DNA of 64,000 nucleotides from Paraburkholderia sp. Ac-20340 (GCF_017104965.1 NZ_JAAGPR010000015.1:62001-126000), one strand, 5' to 3'; counted from the first letter of the stretch, positions 44,196 to 52,036 are shown. The notes: generated by a model from the sequence alone, not told the origin. Made by a program: numbers and translations.

Positions 44196-45779
44196 ATGAA
44201 GCGCACCCTCATCGCAGCGGCAGTCCTCGCAACGGCAGCCAGTTCCGCTTTTGCAGCCCCGAAGACGGCCTACCTGTTCAACTACACGGCAGTTGGCGAG
44301 CAAGTCGGCATTGAAGGTTGGGTCAGCCTGTTCGGATGCGTCAGCGTCTCGAGCACGGCCGGCGCCGTCATCAACAACACGCAGACCACGAGCGGCGGCA
44401 AGCTCATTCCCCAGGCACAGAGCTATGTCACCGGCAACGTGACGACCACGTATGACAACAACACGTGGAGCGTGAACGGCACCGGCACGAACTCGACCTA
44501 CAAGAACTCGTCGTATGCGACGGCTGAACAGTCGGCATCGTCGAGCTCGCAGTCGAAGACGCACAACGTCGCTTCGTCGACGTCGACGACATCGGCCAGC
44601 AACAAGGCCTTCTCGAAGACCTACAACGCCGGCATCGCAGCTGACTATCACGTTGCCACCGACAGCGGCAGCGCTCACAGCTCGTCGAAGACCAGCGCGT
44701 CCAGCAACACGGGCGACGCAGCGGTTGCCACGACGTACAGCAGCACGGGCAACAACACGTCGACGAAGTCGCAGAGCGGCAACGGCAGCGCAGCCGTGCA
44801 AGTGACGACGAACAGCAGCGGCAACCTGGCTAACGGCACGGCAGGCATCGCTGTCGCCGGCAACGAAGCTACGTCGCATACGAAGACCAACTCGCACAAC
44901 AACACCGATTCGACCAGCGCAGGTATCGCGTGGACGTCGCAGGACAACAAGAGCTCGAGCCACACCTCGCAAAACGCGAACACCGCCTACGCCGACGGCA
45001 CGGGCAGCGCAGCCGTCTCGGCCTACGAGAACGGCACGAGCTCGAAGTCGAGCAATTCGAGCAAGACGTACAACCATTCGTATGGCGAATCGAGCTCGAG
45101 CCAAAGCGCTCAGGCTCACTCGTATGCGAAGGCCACGCAGGAAAGCAAGTCCTGGGGCTATAGCGTGAGCGACTCGCTGACCACGGTCAACGAAACGACG
45201 ACCGGTTCGGTCACGCAGCACTACAACACGCAAGTCGCCGGCACGCTGAACGCCACCACGGGCAGCGATGCAGCAACGGGCGTGACGGGCAATCTGGGCG
45301 TGAACATCGCCGAAGGTATCAACAACGCACAGAGCAACAACGTTGCCCTCGCGTCGGTCGATGTCGGCAATGTGTTCGGCAACGCTCAGATCTTCAACAA
45401 TCAGGCTTCGGGCGGCTCCGCCAACGTGAAAAACTTCAACCTGAATGCGTCGGTGGGTGATGGCTCGCTCGCCAGCGTTTCGGGCAACGTGGGCGTGAAC
45501 GTCGCATCGGGTATCGGCAACGCGCAGAACAACAGCCTCGCCGGCTCGGTCACGACGTCGAGCAACGCTGGCACCGCCAAGACGACGGCCATGGTCGCCA
45601 CCGACAACAACGTGCAGGACGCAGCGATGTCGGCTACGGGTCAGTTCCAGGGCACGGCAACGCTGGGCGCAGGTGCACTCGCCGGCGCAAGCGGCAACAT
45701 CGGTGTGAACATCGCCGGCGGTATCGGCAACCTGCAGCACAACGGCATGGCCATCGCCGCAATCAGCAACGGCCACTAA
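44196..45779 (+). CDS. Fap-like locus protein D: candidate major amyloid/fibre subunit (FapC-like position)
   Basis: 527 residues. Signal peptide 1-20 (LATAASSAFA then APKT). Residues 80-345 form a Ser/Thr/Asn-rich, low-complexity linker (SSSSQSKTHN, SGNGSAAVQVTTNSSGN). Three repeats follow at 365-387 (GNLGVNIAEGINNAQSN), 430-452 (GNVGVNVASGIGNAQNN) and 500-522 (GNIGVNIAGGIGNLQHN), 65-70 residues apart, giving R1-L1-R2-L2-R3 architecture as in FapC. Only one Cys (48); I see no C-terminal CxxC. No enzymatic domain. Candidate main extracellular subunit. Confidence 0.92.
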   Translation: MKRTLIAAAVLATAASSAFAAPKTAYLFNYTAVGEQVGIEGWVSLFGCVSVSSTAGAVINNTQTTSGGKLIPQAQSYVTGNVTTTYDNNTWSVNGTGTNSTYKNSSYATAEQSASSSSQSKTHNVASSTSTTSASNKAFSKTYNAGIAADYHVATDSGSAHSSSKTSASSNTGDAAVATTYSSTGNNTSTKSQSGNGSAAVQVTTNSSGNLANGTAGIAVAGNEATSHTKTNSHNNTDSTSAGIAWTSQDNKSSSHTSQNANTAYADGTGSAAVSAYENGTSSKSSNSSKTYNHSYGESSSSQSAQAHSYAKATQESKSWGYSVSDSLTTVNETTTGSVTQHYNTQVAGTLNATTGSDAATGVTGNLGVNIAEGINNAQSNNVALASVDVGNVFGNAQIFNNQASGGSANVKNFNLNASVGDGSLASVSGNVGVNVASGIGNAQNNSLAGSVTTSSNAGTAKTTAMVATDNNVQDAAMSATGQFQGTATLGAGALAGASGNIGVNIAGGIGNLQHNGMAIAAISNGH

Positions 45780-45817
45780 GCAGTCCGGAAGTAGTCGCAA
45801 AACAGGGCTGTACCCAG

Positions 45818-45851
45818 ATGCACCGGTCGCCGCCACACGCGGCCGGTGCAT
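45818..45851 (+). promoter_or_regulatory. Strong hairpin between genes D and E
   Basis: ATGCACCGG (45818-45826) pairs with CCGGTGCAT (45843-45851), and inside it CCGC/GCGG adds four more pairs across a three-base bulge. No U-run. Probably an mRNA-stability or processing element after the major-subunit gene. Confidence 0.7.
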
Positions 45852-45873
45852 AAACCAGAAGCAGGAGACCACC

Positions 45874-46593
45874 ATGTCCGGGTCGGAATCGTCCCCGGCG
45901 TCAAGGATGTGTGCTGTCGCGCTGGCGCTCTTCGCCACCGCGGCTTTCGTGCCTGTCCATGCGCAATCGATGATCGATGCAACCCACCTGGTCGGCGTGC
46001 CGATCAAGTTGCCGTTGCGTTCGATGCGCGATATCCGCTACAGCAGCATCGTCAACCAGCAGTACGACTACAGCTGCGGCGCCGCCGCGCTCGCCACGCT
46101 GCTCAAGTACGGCTATGGCATCGACATCCCGGAACCGGAACTGATTCGCCGCATGATGGTGTACTCCACGCCCGAGGTGGTCGTGAAGAACGGCTTCTCC
46201 ATGCTCGACATGAAGAAGTTCGTCGAAACGATCGGCCTGCGCGGGCGCGGCTTCCGCGTCAATACCGATGCCCTGTATCACCTGCAGATTCCCGTGCTCG
46301 TGCTGATGAATATCGATGGCTACGAGCATTTCGTGATCGTCAAGCACGCCGAGAACGGCCGCATCTTCATTGCGGACCCGGCGCTCGGTAACCGCATCGT
46401 CGCTGAAGACGATTTCGCGAAGACATGGAACGGACTCGTCTTCGCGGTGCTCGGCAAACCGTTCCTGGAGGACTCTCCGCTGTTGCAGAACAACGAGTCG
46501 CTCGCATTGAAGCTGCGCGAGAACGCCCTGCTCAACGGCGCGGCACCGACTCCCTTCTTTGAATACGGCCTCGATAAGGCCGTCATGTTCTGA
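45874..46593 (+). CDS. Fap-like locus protein E: periplasmic C39-family cysteine peptidase (FapD-like)
   Basis: 239 residues; signal peptide about 1-30 (FATAAFVPVHA then QSM). Peptidase C39 motif NQQYDYSCGAAALATLL with catalytic Cys68, His152 (GYEHFVIV) and Asp168 (IADPALG). Unlike bacteriocin exporters there is no ABC transporter domain here or nearby, so it acts as a free periplasmic peptidase, as FapD is proposed to do. AGGAGA precedes the ATG. Possible substrates: the double-glycine-like motifs of proteins A, B and F, or the barrel's N-terminal domain. Confidence 0.92.
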   Translation: MSGSESSPASRMCAVALALFATAAFVPVHAQSMIDATHLVGVPIKLPLRSMRDIRYSSIVNQQYDYSCGAAALATLLKYGYGIDIPEPELIRRMMVYSTPEVVVKNGFSMLDMKKFVETIGLRGRGFRVNTDALYHLQIPVLVLMNIDGYEHFVIVKHAENGRIFIADPALGNRIVAEDDFAKTWNGLVFAVLGKPFLEDSPLLQNNESLALKLRENALLNGAAPTPFFEYGLDKAVMF

Positions 46594-46607
46594 AGTACAC
46601 AAGAGTC

Positions 46608-47465
46608 ATGAATCGCAACCTCTCACAGACTGGCATCGCTGCAGGTATCTGCGCGCTCGCCTGCGCTTATTCGAACGGTGCGTGCGCCGCAGAGAGCCTT
46701 GCTGCCACGCTGCCCGTTTTGCCTGCAGTACCCGCTTTCCTCGGCGCCGACAGCGCCGATGCCCATCCCGTGCACTGCGAAGCCGTCGACGATGACGTGC
46801 TCGCTCATCAAACCGGCAAATACGCCGGCAACGACATGATTTCGGGCATGGTCCTGAACGTCATTTCGCAATGGCAACTGCCCAACGGCGCCACCGCCAC
46901 CGCCCAGGGCGCGCTTACCGTCGTGCAGAACACCGCCAACCAGCTCAGCGCCAGCGTGCAGACCAGCGCCAGGGTCACCGACCCGGTCGCAGGCGGCACC
47001 ACGGCGGCCAACAGTGGCGCAACACCGAACACGTCGGCCTCGGGCGGACAAAACGTGGCAGTCAACGGCGTCTCGCAGATCACCCAGGTGGCCGGCAACA
47101 ACAACGTCGGCTCCAACGCCGCGACCATCGATTACACCAGCAGTACGGGTGGCGCCGCCGTGATCGCCGGCGGCTCGAATGCGTCGAGCGCAGCAGCATC
47201 GAACGCCAGCGGCACCATCAAGGCCGGGATCGCCTTCGGTGGCAACGGGGTCACCGTCACGTTGCAAACCCCTGCGGGCGTCGCCACGCAAAACATCATG
47301 CCGAGCAACATGGCGCAGGCGGGCTCGATCGCCCAGCTGCTCCAGGTCGCGGGCAATAACCAGCAGGTCGCCAATCAATTGCAACTGAGTCTGCAGACGC
47401 AGCAGATGAGCGCGCAAATGATCCGGCAGGCCGGCGTATTACAGGCTCTGCGCAATACCCGCTGA
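46608..47465 (+). CDS. Fap-like locus protein F: secreted repeat protein with DD-x-x-L motif (FapE-like position)
   Basis: 285 residues, signal peptide about 1-28 (ICALACAYSNGACA). VDDDVLAHQTGK (60-71) repeats the motif type of A and B, followed by hydrophobic MISGMVLNVISQW. Two repeats occur at about 152-174 (QITQVAGNNNVGSNAATI) and 241-260 (LLQVAGNNQQVANQLQL), related to those of C and D. The C-terminus is Gln-rich (SLQTQQMSAQM). Fourteen bases after gene E. Probably a minor fibre or assembly component. Confidence 0.87.
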   Translation: MNRNLSQTGIAAGICALACAYSNGACAAESLAATLPVLPAVPAFLGADSADAHPVHCEAVDDDVLAHQTGKYAGNDMISGMVLNVISQWQLPNGATATAQGALTVVQNTANQLSASVQTSARVTDPVAGGTTAANSGATPNTSASGGQNVAVNGVSQITQVAGNNNVGSNAATIDYTSSTGGAAVIAGGSNASSAAASNASGTIKAGIAFGGNGVTVTLQTPAGVATQNIMPSNMAQAGSIAQLLQVAGNNQQVANQLQLSLQTQQMSAQMIRQAGVLQALRNTR

Positions 47466-47483
47466 CAACCGATTAACCCTTGA

Positions 47484-47509
47484 GCGCCGCCCACCGCCAT
47501 GGGCGGCGC
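47484..47509 (+). promoter_or_regulatory. Perfect hairpin in the F-G intergenic region
   Basis: GCGCCGCCCA pairs with TGGGCGGCGC around CCGCCA; no U-run. It marks a likely mRNA processing or stability boundary. Confidence 0.6.
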
Positions 47510-47592
47510 GAGAAAACCCAGAGGAGACCTAAGAAGGAGACCAGTACACGCAGGCCGAGGCCCTGCGTGACGTATCGAGGAGGTGCATCGAC

Positions 47593-47658
47593 GTGCGCGG
47601 GCGCGGGACCAGGGGGTTCCGGCAGGCGGGCGATTTCGATCCGGGGGAAGAAAAATGA
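47593..47658 (+). other. Possible 21-codon leader ORF before the barrel gene
   Basis: A GTG-initiated frame (V-R-G-R-G-T-R-G-F ...) with GAGGAGG nine bases upstream ends in TGA overlapping the ATG of gene G (ATGA). If translated it would couple ribosomes into gene G. Coding status unknown. Confidence 0.3.
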
Positions 47659-49139
47659 ACACGATATTCAAGACGGCAGCGCCGCAAATGCGGCTGGCCG
47701 CCATTCCTGTAGCCGTGCTGGTTTTCACGCTTGCGCAGAACGCTCACGCGCAGGCACTGCAAGGCCAGTCGCTCGAAGACCGGCTCAACACGCTCATGCG
47801 TGTGGTCGACGAGCAGCAACGCCAGATCCAGTCTCTCGAACGCCAGGTGACGAACCTGGAAATGTCGCAGCGCGGTCGCGGCATGCCGGGCGCCGGTGCG
47901 CCCGATGCGTCCTCCGGCACGAGCGTCGCCGAGCAGCCGGGCGCGGACGGTTTGCCCGTGCCGCTGCCGCCGCTCGCACAAGCCTTGCCCGGCGCCAACG
48001 CGCCCGGCTCGCTCACGGGCACCGCCACCGGCGTGCCGGTGAACCCGCCCTCGCCTGACGCAGGCGCGACCAGCAGCGCAACCGGCACCTCGGCCACCAG
48101 CGGCCCGCAACAAGGCGCGCCGGTGGGCGTGAATCCGAACAATCCGACCGTGGGCGAAACCCAGAAGAACGCCGAGCCCGAGCGCACCCAGGCCGAACAG
48201 GCCGTCGTGCAGCGCGAACATGCTCCGCTCTTCGACCACAAGCTCACGCTCGACTGGGGTATCAGCGATACCTACTACGACCGGCGCCAGCTGCAGCTTT
48301 CGGGCTTCCTCGCGCTGGACGCGATTTTCCTCGGCAACATCAATCTGGGCGAGACCAAGTCGCACCAGATCATGGCCGATCTGGACACGCGGTACGGCCT
48401 GACCGACCGCATGAGCATCGACGTCGACGTGCCCTACGTCTACCGCCACAGCAGCTTCATCGTGGGCGGCGCGGGCGGCTCGGCCAGTTCGCTGTCCGAT
48501 TCGTCGGTCAACTCGAACGCCATCGGCGACGTGAACTTCGGGATCTACTACCAGTTCCTGAAGGAAACCAACAATATGCCCGACGTGGTCGGCAGCCTGC
48601 GCGTGAAAACGCCGACCGGCACCTCGCCGTTCGGCATCAAGGTGCAGCAGATCTCGCAGGACAACACCAACCTCGTCGCGCCGACCAAGCTGCCCACCGG
48701 CACGGGTTTCTGGAACGTGACGGCCGGCGTCTCGGTGCTGAAGACCTATGACCCGGTCGTGCTGTTCGGCAGCCTCTCGTACACGTACAACATTTCGCGC
48801 TCGTTCTCGGACATCTCCTCGGTGATCGGGCAGACGCAGCCGGCCGACGTGAAGCTCGGCGACATCATCCAGTTCGGCGGCGGCGTCGCACTCGCCTTCT
48901 CCGACAAGGATTCGGCCAGCATCTCCTACACGATGGCGATCGAACCGCAGTCGAAGACCAAGTCGCCGGGCGGCAGCTGGACCGGCGTGCCGGGCAGCGA
49001 GACGACGGCCTCGGTGCTCAACTTCGGGCTCAATCATGTGGTGAACAAGCACCTGACGATCAACGGCGCCGTATCGGTGGGCCTCACGCCCGATGCGCCG
49101 AATTTCGTGGTCGGCGTGCGGTTCCCCTACACCTTCTGA
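47655..49139 (+). CDS. Fap-like locus protein G: outer-membrane beta-barrel with coiled-coil N-terminus (FapF-like)
   Basis: 494 residues; signal peptide about 1-32 (TLAQNAHA). A heptad coiled coil (about 39-70, LEDRLNTLMRVVDEQQRQIQ) could trimerise; then a disordered Gly/Pro/Thr/Ser/Ala linker (75-190); then a beta-rich barrel (about 195-494; LTLDWGISDTYYDRRQLQLSG, FGIYYQFLKE, LFGSLSYTYNI) ending in F at the C-terminus (GVRFPYTF), an outer-membrane sorting feature. This matches FapF, the pore that secretes Fap subunits. GGGGAAG precedes the ATG; its stop overlaps the next gene (TGATG). Confidence 0.9.
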   Translation: MNTIFKTAAPQMRLAAIPVAVLVFTLAQNAHAQALQGQSLEDRLNTLMRVVDEQQRQIQSLERQVTNLEMSQRGRGMPGAGAPDASSGTSVAEQPGADGLPVPLPPLAQALPGANAPGSLTGTATGVPVNPPSPDAGATSSATGTSATSGPQQGAPVGVNPNNPTVGETQKNAEPERTQAEQAVVQREHAPLFDHKLTLDWGISDTYYDRRQLQLSGFLALDAIFLGNINLGETKSHQIMADLDTRYGLTDRMSIDVDVPYVYRHSSFIVGGAGGSASSLSDSSVNSNAIGDVNFGIYYQFLKETNNMPDVVGSLRVKTPTGTSPFGIKVQQISQDNTNLVAPTKLPTGTGFWNVTAGVSVLKTYDPVVLFGSLSYTYNISRSFSDISSVIGQTQPADVKLGDIIQFGGGVALAFSDKDSASISYTMAIEPQSKTKSPGGSWTGVPGSETTASVLNFGLNHVVNKHLTINGAVSVGLTPDAPNFVVGVRFPYTF

Positions 49140-50974
49140 TGAATACGAGGTCAATCGTGCGCGAATCCTCACATCTGAGCGCCAATGTGACGTCGTTCGC
49201 CGGGGCGAGCCAGCGGCTCGCCGTGGTCGGGCAGTCCCCACGAGCCGCATTCACGGCGGAGGAAGCTGCGGCAGCCGTCGCGGCTGCGGCCGATGCTGCG
49301 GCTGCGGCAGCCAGTGCAGCAGCGAGCGCCGCGGCAGCCGAAGCCGCGGCAGCCGATGCTGCGGCAGTCGACACTGCGGCAGTCGACACTGCGGCAGCCA
49401 ACGCAGCGTCCACGACGGCGCGCGGCAGCGATGCACCGGGCGTGGCGAATATCACGAATGTAGCGAAAACGACGAAGACCGCCGATGCGGACGCCGCCTC
49501 GCCCACGCAGCGCGCCACCGGCCGCGCTGGCGACGGCCGTCCGATCGCCGACATCGACCGCATGCTTCTGTACGTCGCCCGCACGCCGGACACGCAGCTT
49601 GGCGCGTATCTGAAAAGCCGCGGCTGGGAAGTCGCCACGGCCAAGAGCGCGCACGAAGCCACGCGGCTCGTGAAGCAGGAGCCGACCTGCGCCGGCATCG
49701 TCGATCTGACCGGCTTCGCGCCGCGCGATCTGGCCGGGCTCGAAGCCGTGCTGCGCCTGCAACAGGTGGGCTGGATCGCGCTCACCGACGCGCAGCGCCT
49801 GACCGATCCCGAAGTGCGCCGCATGATCCGCCACTACTGCTTCGACTACGTGAATCTGCCGGTCGCGCCCGCCACGCTCGACTATCTCGTGGGCCACGCC
49901 TTCGGCATGGTCACGCTCTGCGACCTCGACGAAGTGCCGGCCAGCGCGAATCAGGACGAAGACGAGATGGTGGGCACCTGCGAAGCGATGCAGCAGCTCT
50001 TTCGCACCATCCGCAAGGTGGCGAACACGGACGCAACCGTGTTCATCTCGGGCGAATCCGGCACCGGCAAGGAACTCACCGCACTGGCGATCCACGAACG
50101 TTCGCCGCGCCGCAAGGCGCCGTTCGTGCCGATCAACTGCGGCGCGATCCCGCATCATCTTCTGCAATCCGAACTATTCGGCTACGAACGCGGCGCGTTC
50201 ACGGGCGCGAACCAGCGCAAGATCGGCCGGGTCGAAGCCGCGAACGGCGGCACGCTGTTCCTCGACGAAATCGGCGATCTGCCGCTGGAAAGCCAGGCCA
50301 GCCTGCTGCGCTTCCTGCAGGAAGGCAAGATCGAACGGCTCGGCGGCCACGAACAGATTCCCGTCGACGTGCGCATCATTTCGGCCACGCACGTGGATCT
50401 CGAATCGGCGATGCGCGACGGACGTTTCCGCGCCGACCTGTTCCATCGTCTGTGCGTGCTGCGCGTGGACGAGCCGCCGCTGCGCGCGCGCGGCAAGGAC
50501 ATCGAAATCCTGGCGCATCACGTGCTGCACAAGTTCAAGATGGACGGCGCGCGCAAGATCCGCGGCTTCACGCCCGATGCCATCGAGGCCATGTACAACT
50601 ACAACTGGCCGGGCAATGTGCGCGAGATGATCAACCGCGTGCGCCGCGCGATCGTGATGGCCGAAAGCAAGCTGATTTCCGCCGACGATCTCGACCTTGG
50701 CCAGTTCGCCGAGCAGCAGACGGTCACGCTGGCGCAGGCGCGCGAATCGGCGGAAAAGCGCGCGATCGAGGCGGCGCTGCTGCGCCATCGCCATCGCCTG
50801 ACGGAAGCGGCCGCCGATCTTGGCGTGTCGCGCGTGACGCTGTACCGGCTGATGGGCACGCACGGGCTGCGCGACGAGAAGTCGATCTTCGGCGGCGAGG
50901 CGGAAAACCAGGCAGATTGTCAGATTGAAACTCACCCTGGGCTTCCGGCCGAACCGGGCGAGCCTGCGGAGTAA
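49139..50974 (+). CDS. Sigma-54-dependent activator, VpsR/FleQ-like (Fap-like operon copy)
   Basis: 611 residues. Residues 41-90 are almost pure Ala (repeats AAAVDT); the degenerate receiver (about 140-255) has D189 (GIVDL); the AAA+ domain has GESGTGKE (305-312), GAFTGA (352-357) and GTLFLDEIGDL; the C-terminal Fis HTH is ADLGVSRVTLYRLM. It is closely paralogous to the 40.4-41.8 kb activator but with an extra ~135-residue N-terminus. The ATG overlaps the stop of the barrel gene (TGATG) but has no Shine-Dalgarno; GTG at 49157 has GAGG six bases upstream. Being the last gene of the operon it would feed back on the operon's promoter. Confidence 0.9.
   Translation: MNTRSIVRESSHLSANVTSFAGASQRLAVVGQSPRAAFTAEEAAAAVAAAADAAAAAASAAASAAAAEAAAADAAAVDTAAVDTAAANAASTTARGSDAPGVANITNVAKTTKTADADAASPTQRATGRAGDGRPIADIDRMLLYVARTPDTQLGAYLKSRGWEVATAKSAHEATRLVKQEPTCAGIVDLTGFAPRDLAGLEAVLRLQQVGWIALTDAQRLTDPEVRRMIRHYCFDYVNLPVAPATLDYLVGHAFGMVTLCDLDEVPASANQDEDEMVGTCEAMQQLFRTIRKVANTDATVFISGESGTGKELTALAIHERSPRRKAPFVPINCGAIPHHLLQSELFGYERGAFTGANQRKIGRVEAANGGTLFLDEIGDLPLESQASLLRFLQEGKIERLGGHEQIPVDVRIISATHVDLESAMRDGRFRADLFHRLCVLRVDEPPLRARGKDIEILAHHVLHKFKMDGARKIRGFTPDAIEAMYNYNWPGNVREMINRVRRAIVMAESKLISADDLDLGQFAEQQTVTLAQARESAEKRAIEAALLRHRHRLTEAAADLGVSRVTLYRLMGTHGLRDEKSIFGGEAENQADCQIETHPGLPAEPGEPAE
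49331..49405 (+). repeat. 15-bp tandem repeat (5 copies) in the activator's Ala-rich region
   Basis: Five units near GCGGCAGTCGACACT encode AAAEA, AAADA, AAVDT, AAVDT and AAANA. In frame; copy number would change linker length only. Confidence 0.9.
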
Positions 50975-50988
50975 CGGTCCGCGCAGTA

Positions 50989-51026
50989 CGCGCCGCTGCG
51001 GGCCGGCTTCGGCTTGCGGCGGCGCG
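50989..51026 (+). terminator. Possible terminator of the Fap-like operon
   Basis: CGCGCCGC and GCGGCGCG form an 8-bp stem with an inner GCCG/CGGC, 15 bases after the stop of the activator gene; only GTTT follows, so it is weak. Confidence 0.35.
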
Positions 51027-51148
51027 CGTTTGTGCCTGCATGCCTTCGCGCCCTTCCAGGGCCATGAACGGGATTCAAAGCGCCGTCGGGTAGAATCGAT
51101 GGGATCGACCTTTCAATTTCATCGCACTTCGACTCTCCGACACACTCG

Positions 51149-51646
51149 ATGACGACGCTCACCCTGATCGTCGCTCGCGCCCAAAACGGCGTGATCGGCC
51201 GCGACAACGAGCTGCCCTGGCGGCTGCCCGAAGACCTTGCCTTCTTCAAGCGCACCACCATGGGCGCGCCCATCGTGATGGGCCGCAAGACCCACGAATC
51301 GATCGGCCGCGCGCTGCCCGGACGGCGCAACATCGTCGTCACGCGCGACGCCGGCAAGCGCTTCCCCGGCTGCGACACGGTCACGAGCCTCGAAGCGGCG
51401 CTCGCGCTCGCGGGCGAAGACCAGGCGCCCGAAGCGTTTCTGATCGGCGGCGCGCAGCTTTACGCCGAAGGCATCACGCTCGCGCACAAGCTGATCGTCA
51501 CGGAAATCGCCGCCGACTTCGAAGGCGATGCCCACTTCCCGGCACCGGACGCGGCGCACTGGCGCGAAACGGCGCGCGAAACACTGCACGCGAACGCGCC
51601 CAACGATTTCGATTTCGCGTTCGTGACTTACGAGCGGCGGGATTGA
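51149..51646 (+). CDS. folA: Dihydrofolate reductase
   Basis: 165 residues. NADPH-dependent reduction of dihydrofolate. Features: [28 protein letters not shown] (substrate-binding Asp near 28), [16 protein letters not shown] and [12 protein letters not shown] (NADPH site). It is the biochemical partner of ThyA but separated from thyA by the Fap-like insert. Confidence 0.97.
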   Translation: MTTLTLIVARAQNGVIGRDNELPWRLPEDLAFFKRTTMGAPIVMGRKTHESIGRALPGRRNIVVTRDAGKRFPGCDTVTSLEAALALAGEDQAPEAFLIGGAQLYAEGITLAHKLIVTEIAADFEGDAHFPAPDAAHWRETARETLHANAPNDFDFAFVTYERRD

Positions 51647-51697
51647 GCTGGAACATCGCCAGAATCGGCGCGACCGCCATTACCAGTCAGCCTCCGG

Positions 51698-51726
51698 TTT
51701 ACTTAGTCCCAAAATGGGACTAATAT
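51698..51726 (+). promoter_or_regulatory. Promoter and operator of the higBA pair
   Basis: -35 TTTACT (51698-51703) and -10 TAATAT (51721-51726) with a 17-base spacer. The perfect 9-3-9 inverted repeat with arms TTAGTCCCA and TGGGACTAA (51703-51723) fills the spacer and overlaps both boxes, so HigA binding would repress the operon. Confidence 0.85.
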
Positions 51727-51733
51727 CCACGCC

Positions 51734-52036
51734 ATGCGCATCGTAGCCAGGAAAACCCTGCTGGAATTCATCAGAAACCACGCACAAGGAGAACAGTCGC
51801 TGCTCGCGTGGTACGCGGAAGCCAGCCAGGCAACCTGGCGCACGCCGCAGGACATCAAGGCGCAGTACGCGTCGGCGAGCTTTGTCGGCAAGAATCGCGT
51901 AGTGTTCAACATCAAGGGCAACGCTTTTCGATTGATCGTCGCGGTCGCTTACCGGATCGGCGTCGTCTATATCAAATTCGTTGGAACACATGCCGAGTAC
52001 GACAGGATCGACGCGGCAAACGTGGAACTGGAGTAA
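51734..52036 (+). CDS. higB: HigB-type mRNA interferase toxin
   Basis: 100 residues, RelE superfamily: MRIVARKTLLEFIRNHAQGEQSLLAWY, TPQDIKAQYASASFVGKNRVVFNIKGNAFRL and YIKFVGTHAEYDRIDA are HigB signatures. It cleaves translated mRNA when freed from its antitoxin. Toxin-first order is typical of higBA. TAA overlaps the antitoxin ATG (TAATG). Confidence 0.93.
   Translation: MRIVARKTLLEFIRNHAQGEQSLLAWYAEASQATWRTPQDIKAQYASASFVGKNRVVFNIKGNAFRLIVAVAYRIGVVYIKFVGTHAEYDRIDAANVELE

Noticed and set aside
43233-46007. A 924-codon ORF antisense to genes B-E of the Fap-like locus
   Set aside because: Mirror of the repetitive Asn/Ser/Gly-rich genes; the sense genes have signal peptides, ribosome-binding sites and coupled overlaps.
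45874-46593. Bacteriocin exporter/processing locus
   Set aside because: The C39 peptidase has a signal peptide and no fused ABC transporter or HlyD protein nearby; the motif-bearing proteins are large and already secreted by signal peptides.
49331-49405. CRISPR array
   Set aside because: The units are contiguous tandem repeats in a coding frame without spacers; the same holds for the repeats at 6.5, 29.6, 38.4 and 58.9 kb.
42337-50974. Curli (csg) system
   Set aside because: No CsgG-type lipoprotein pore or CsgE/F-like genes; the beta-barrel with coiled coil and the C39 peptidase fit the Fap type.
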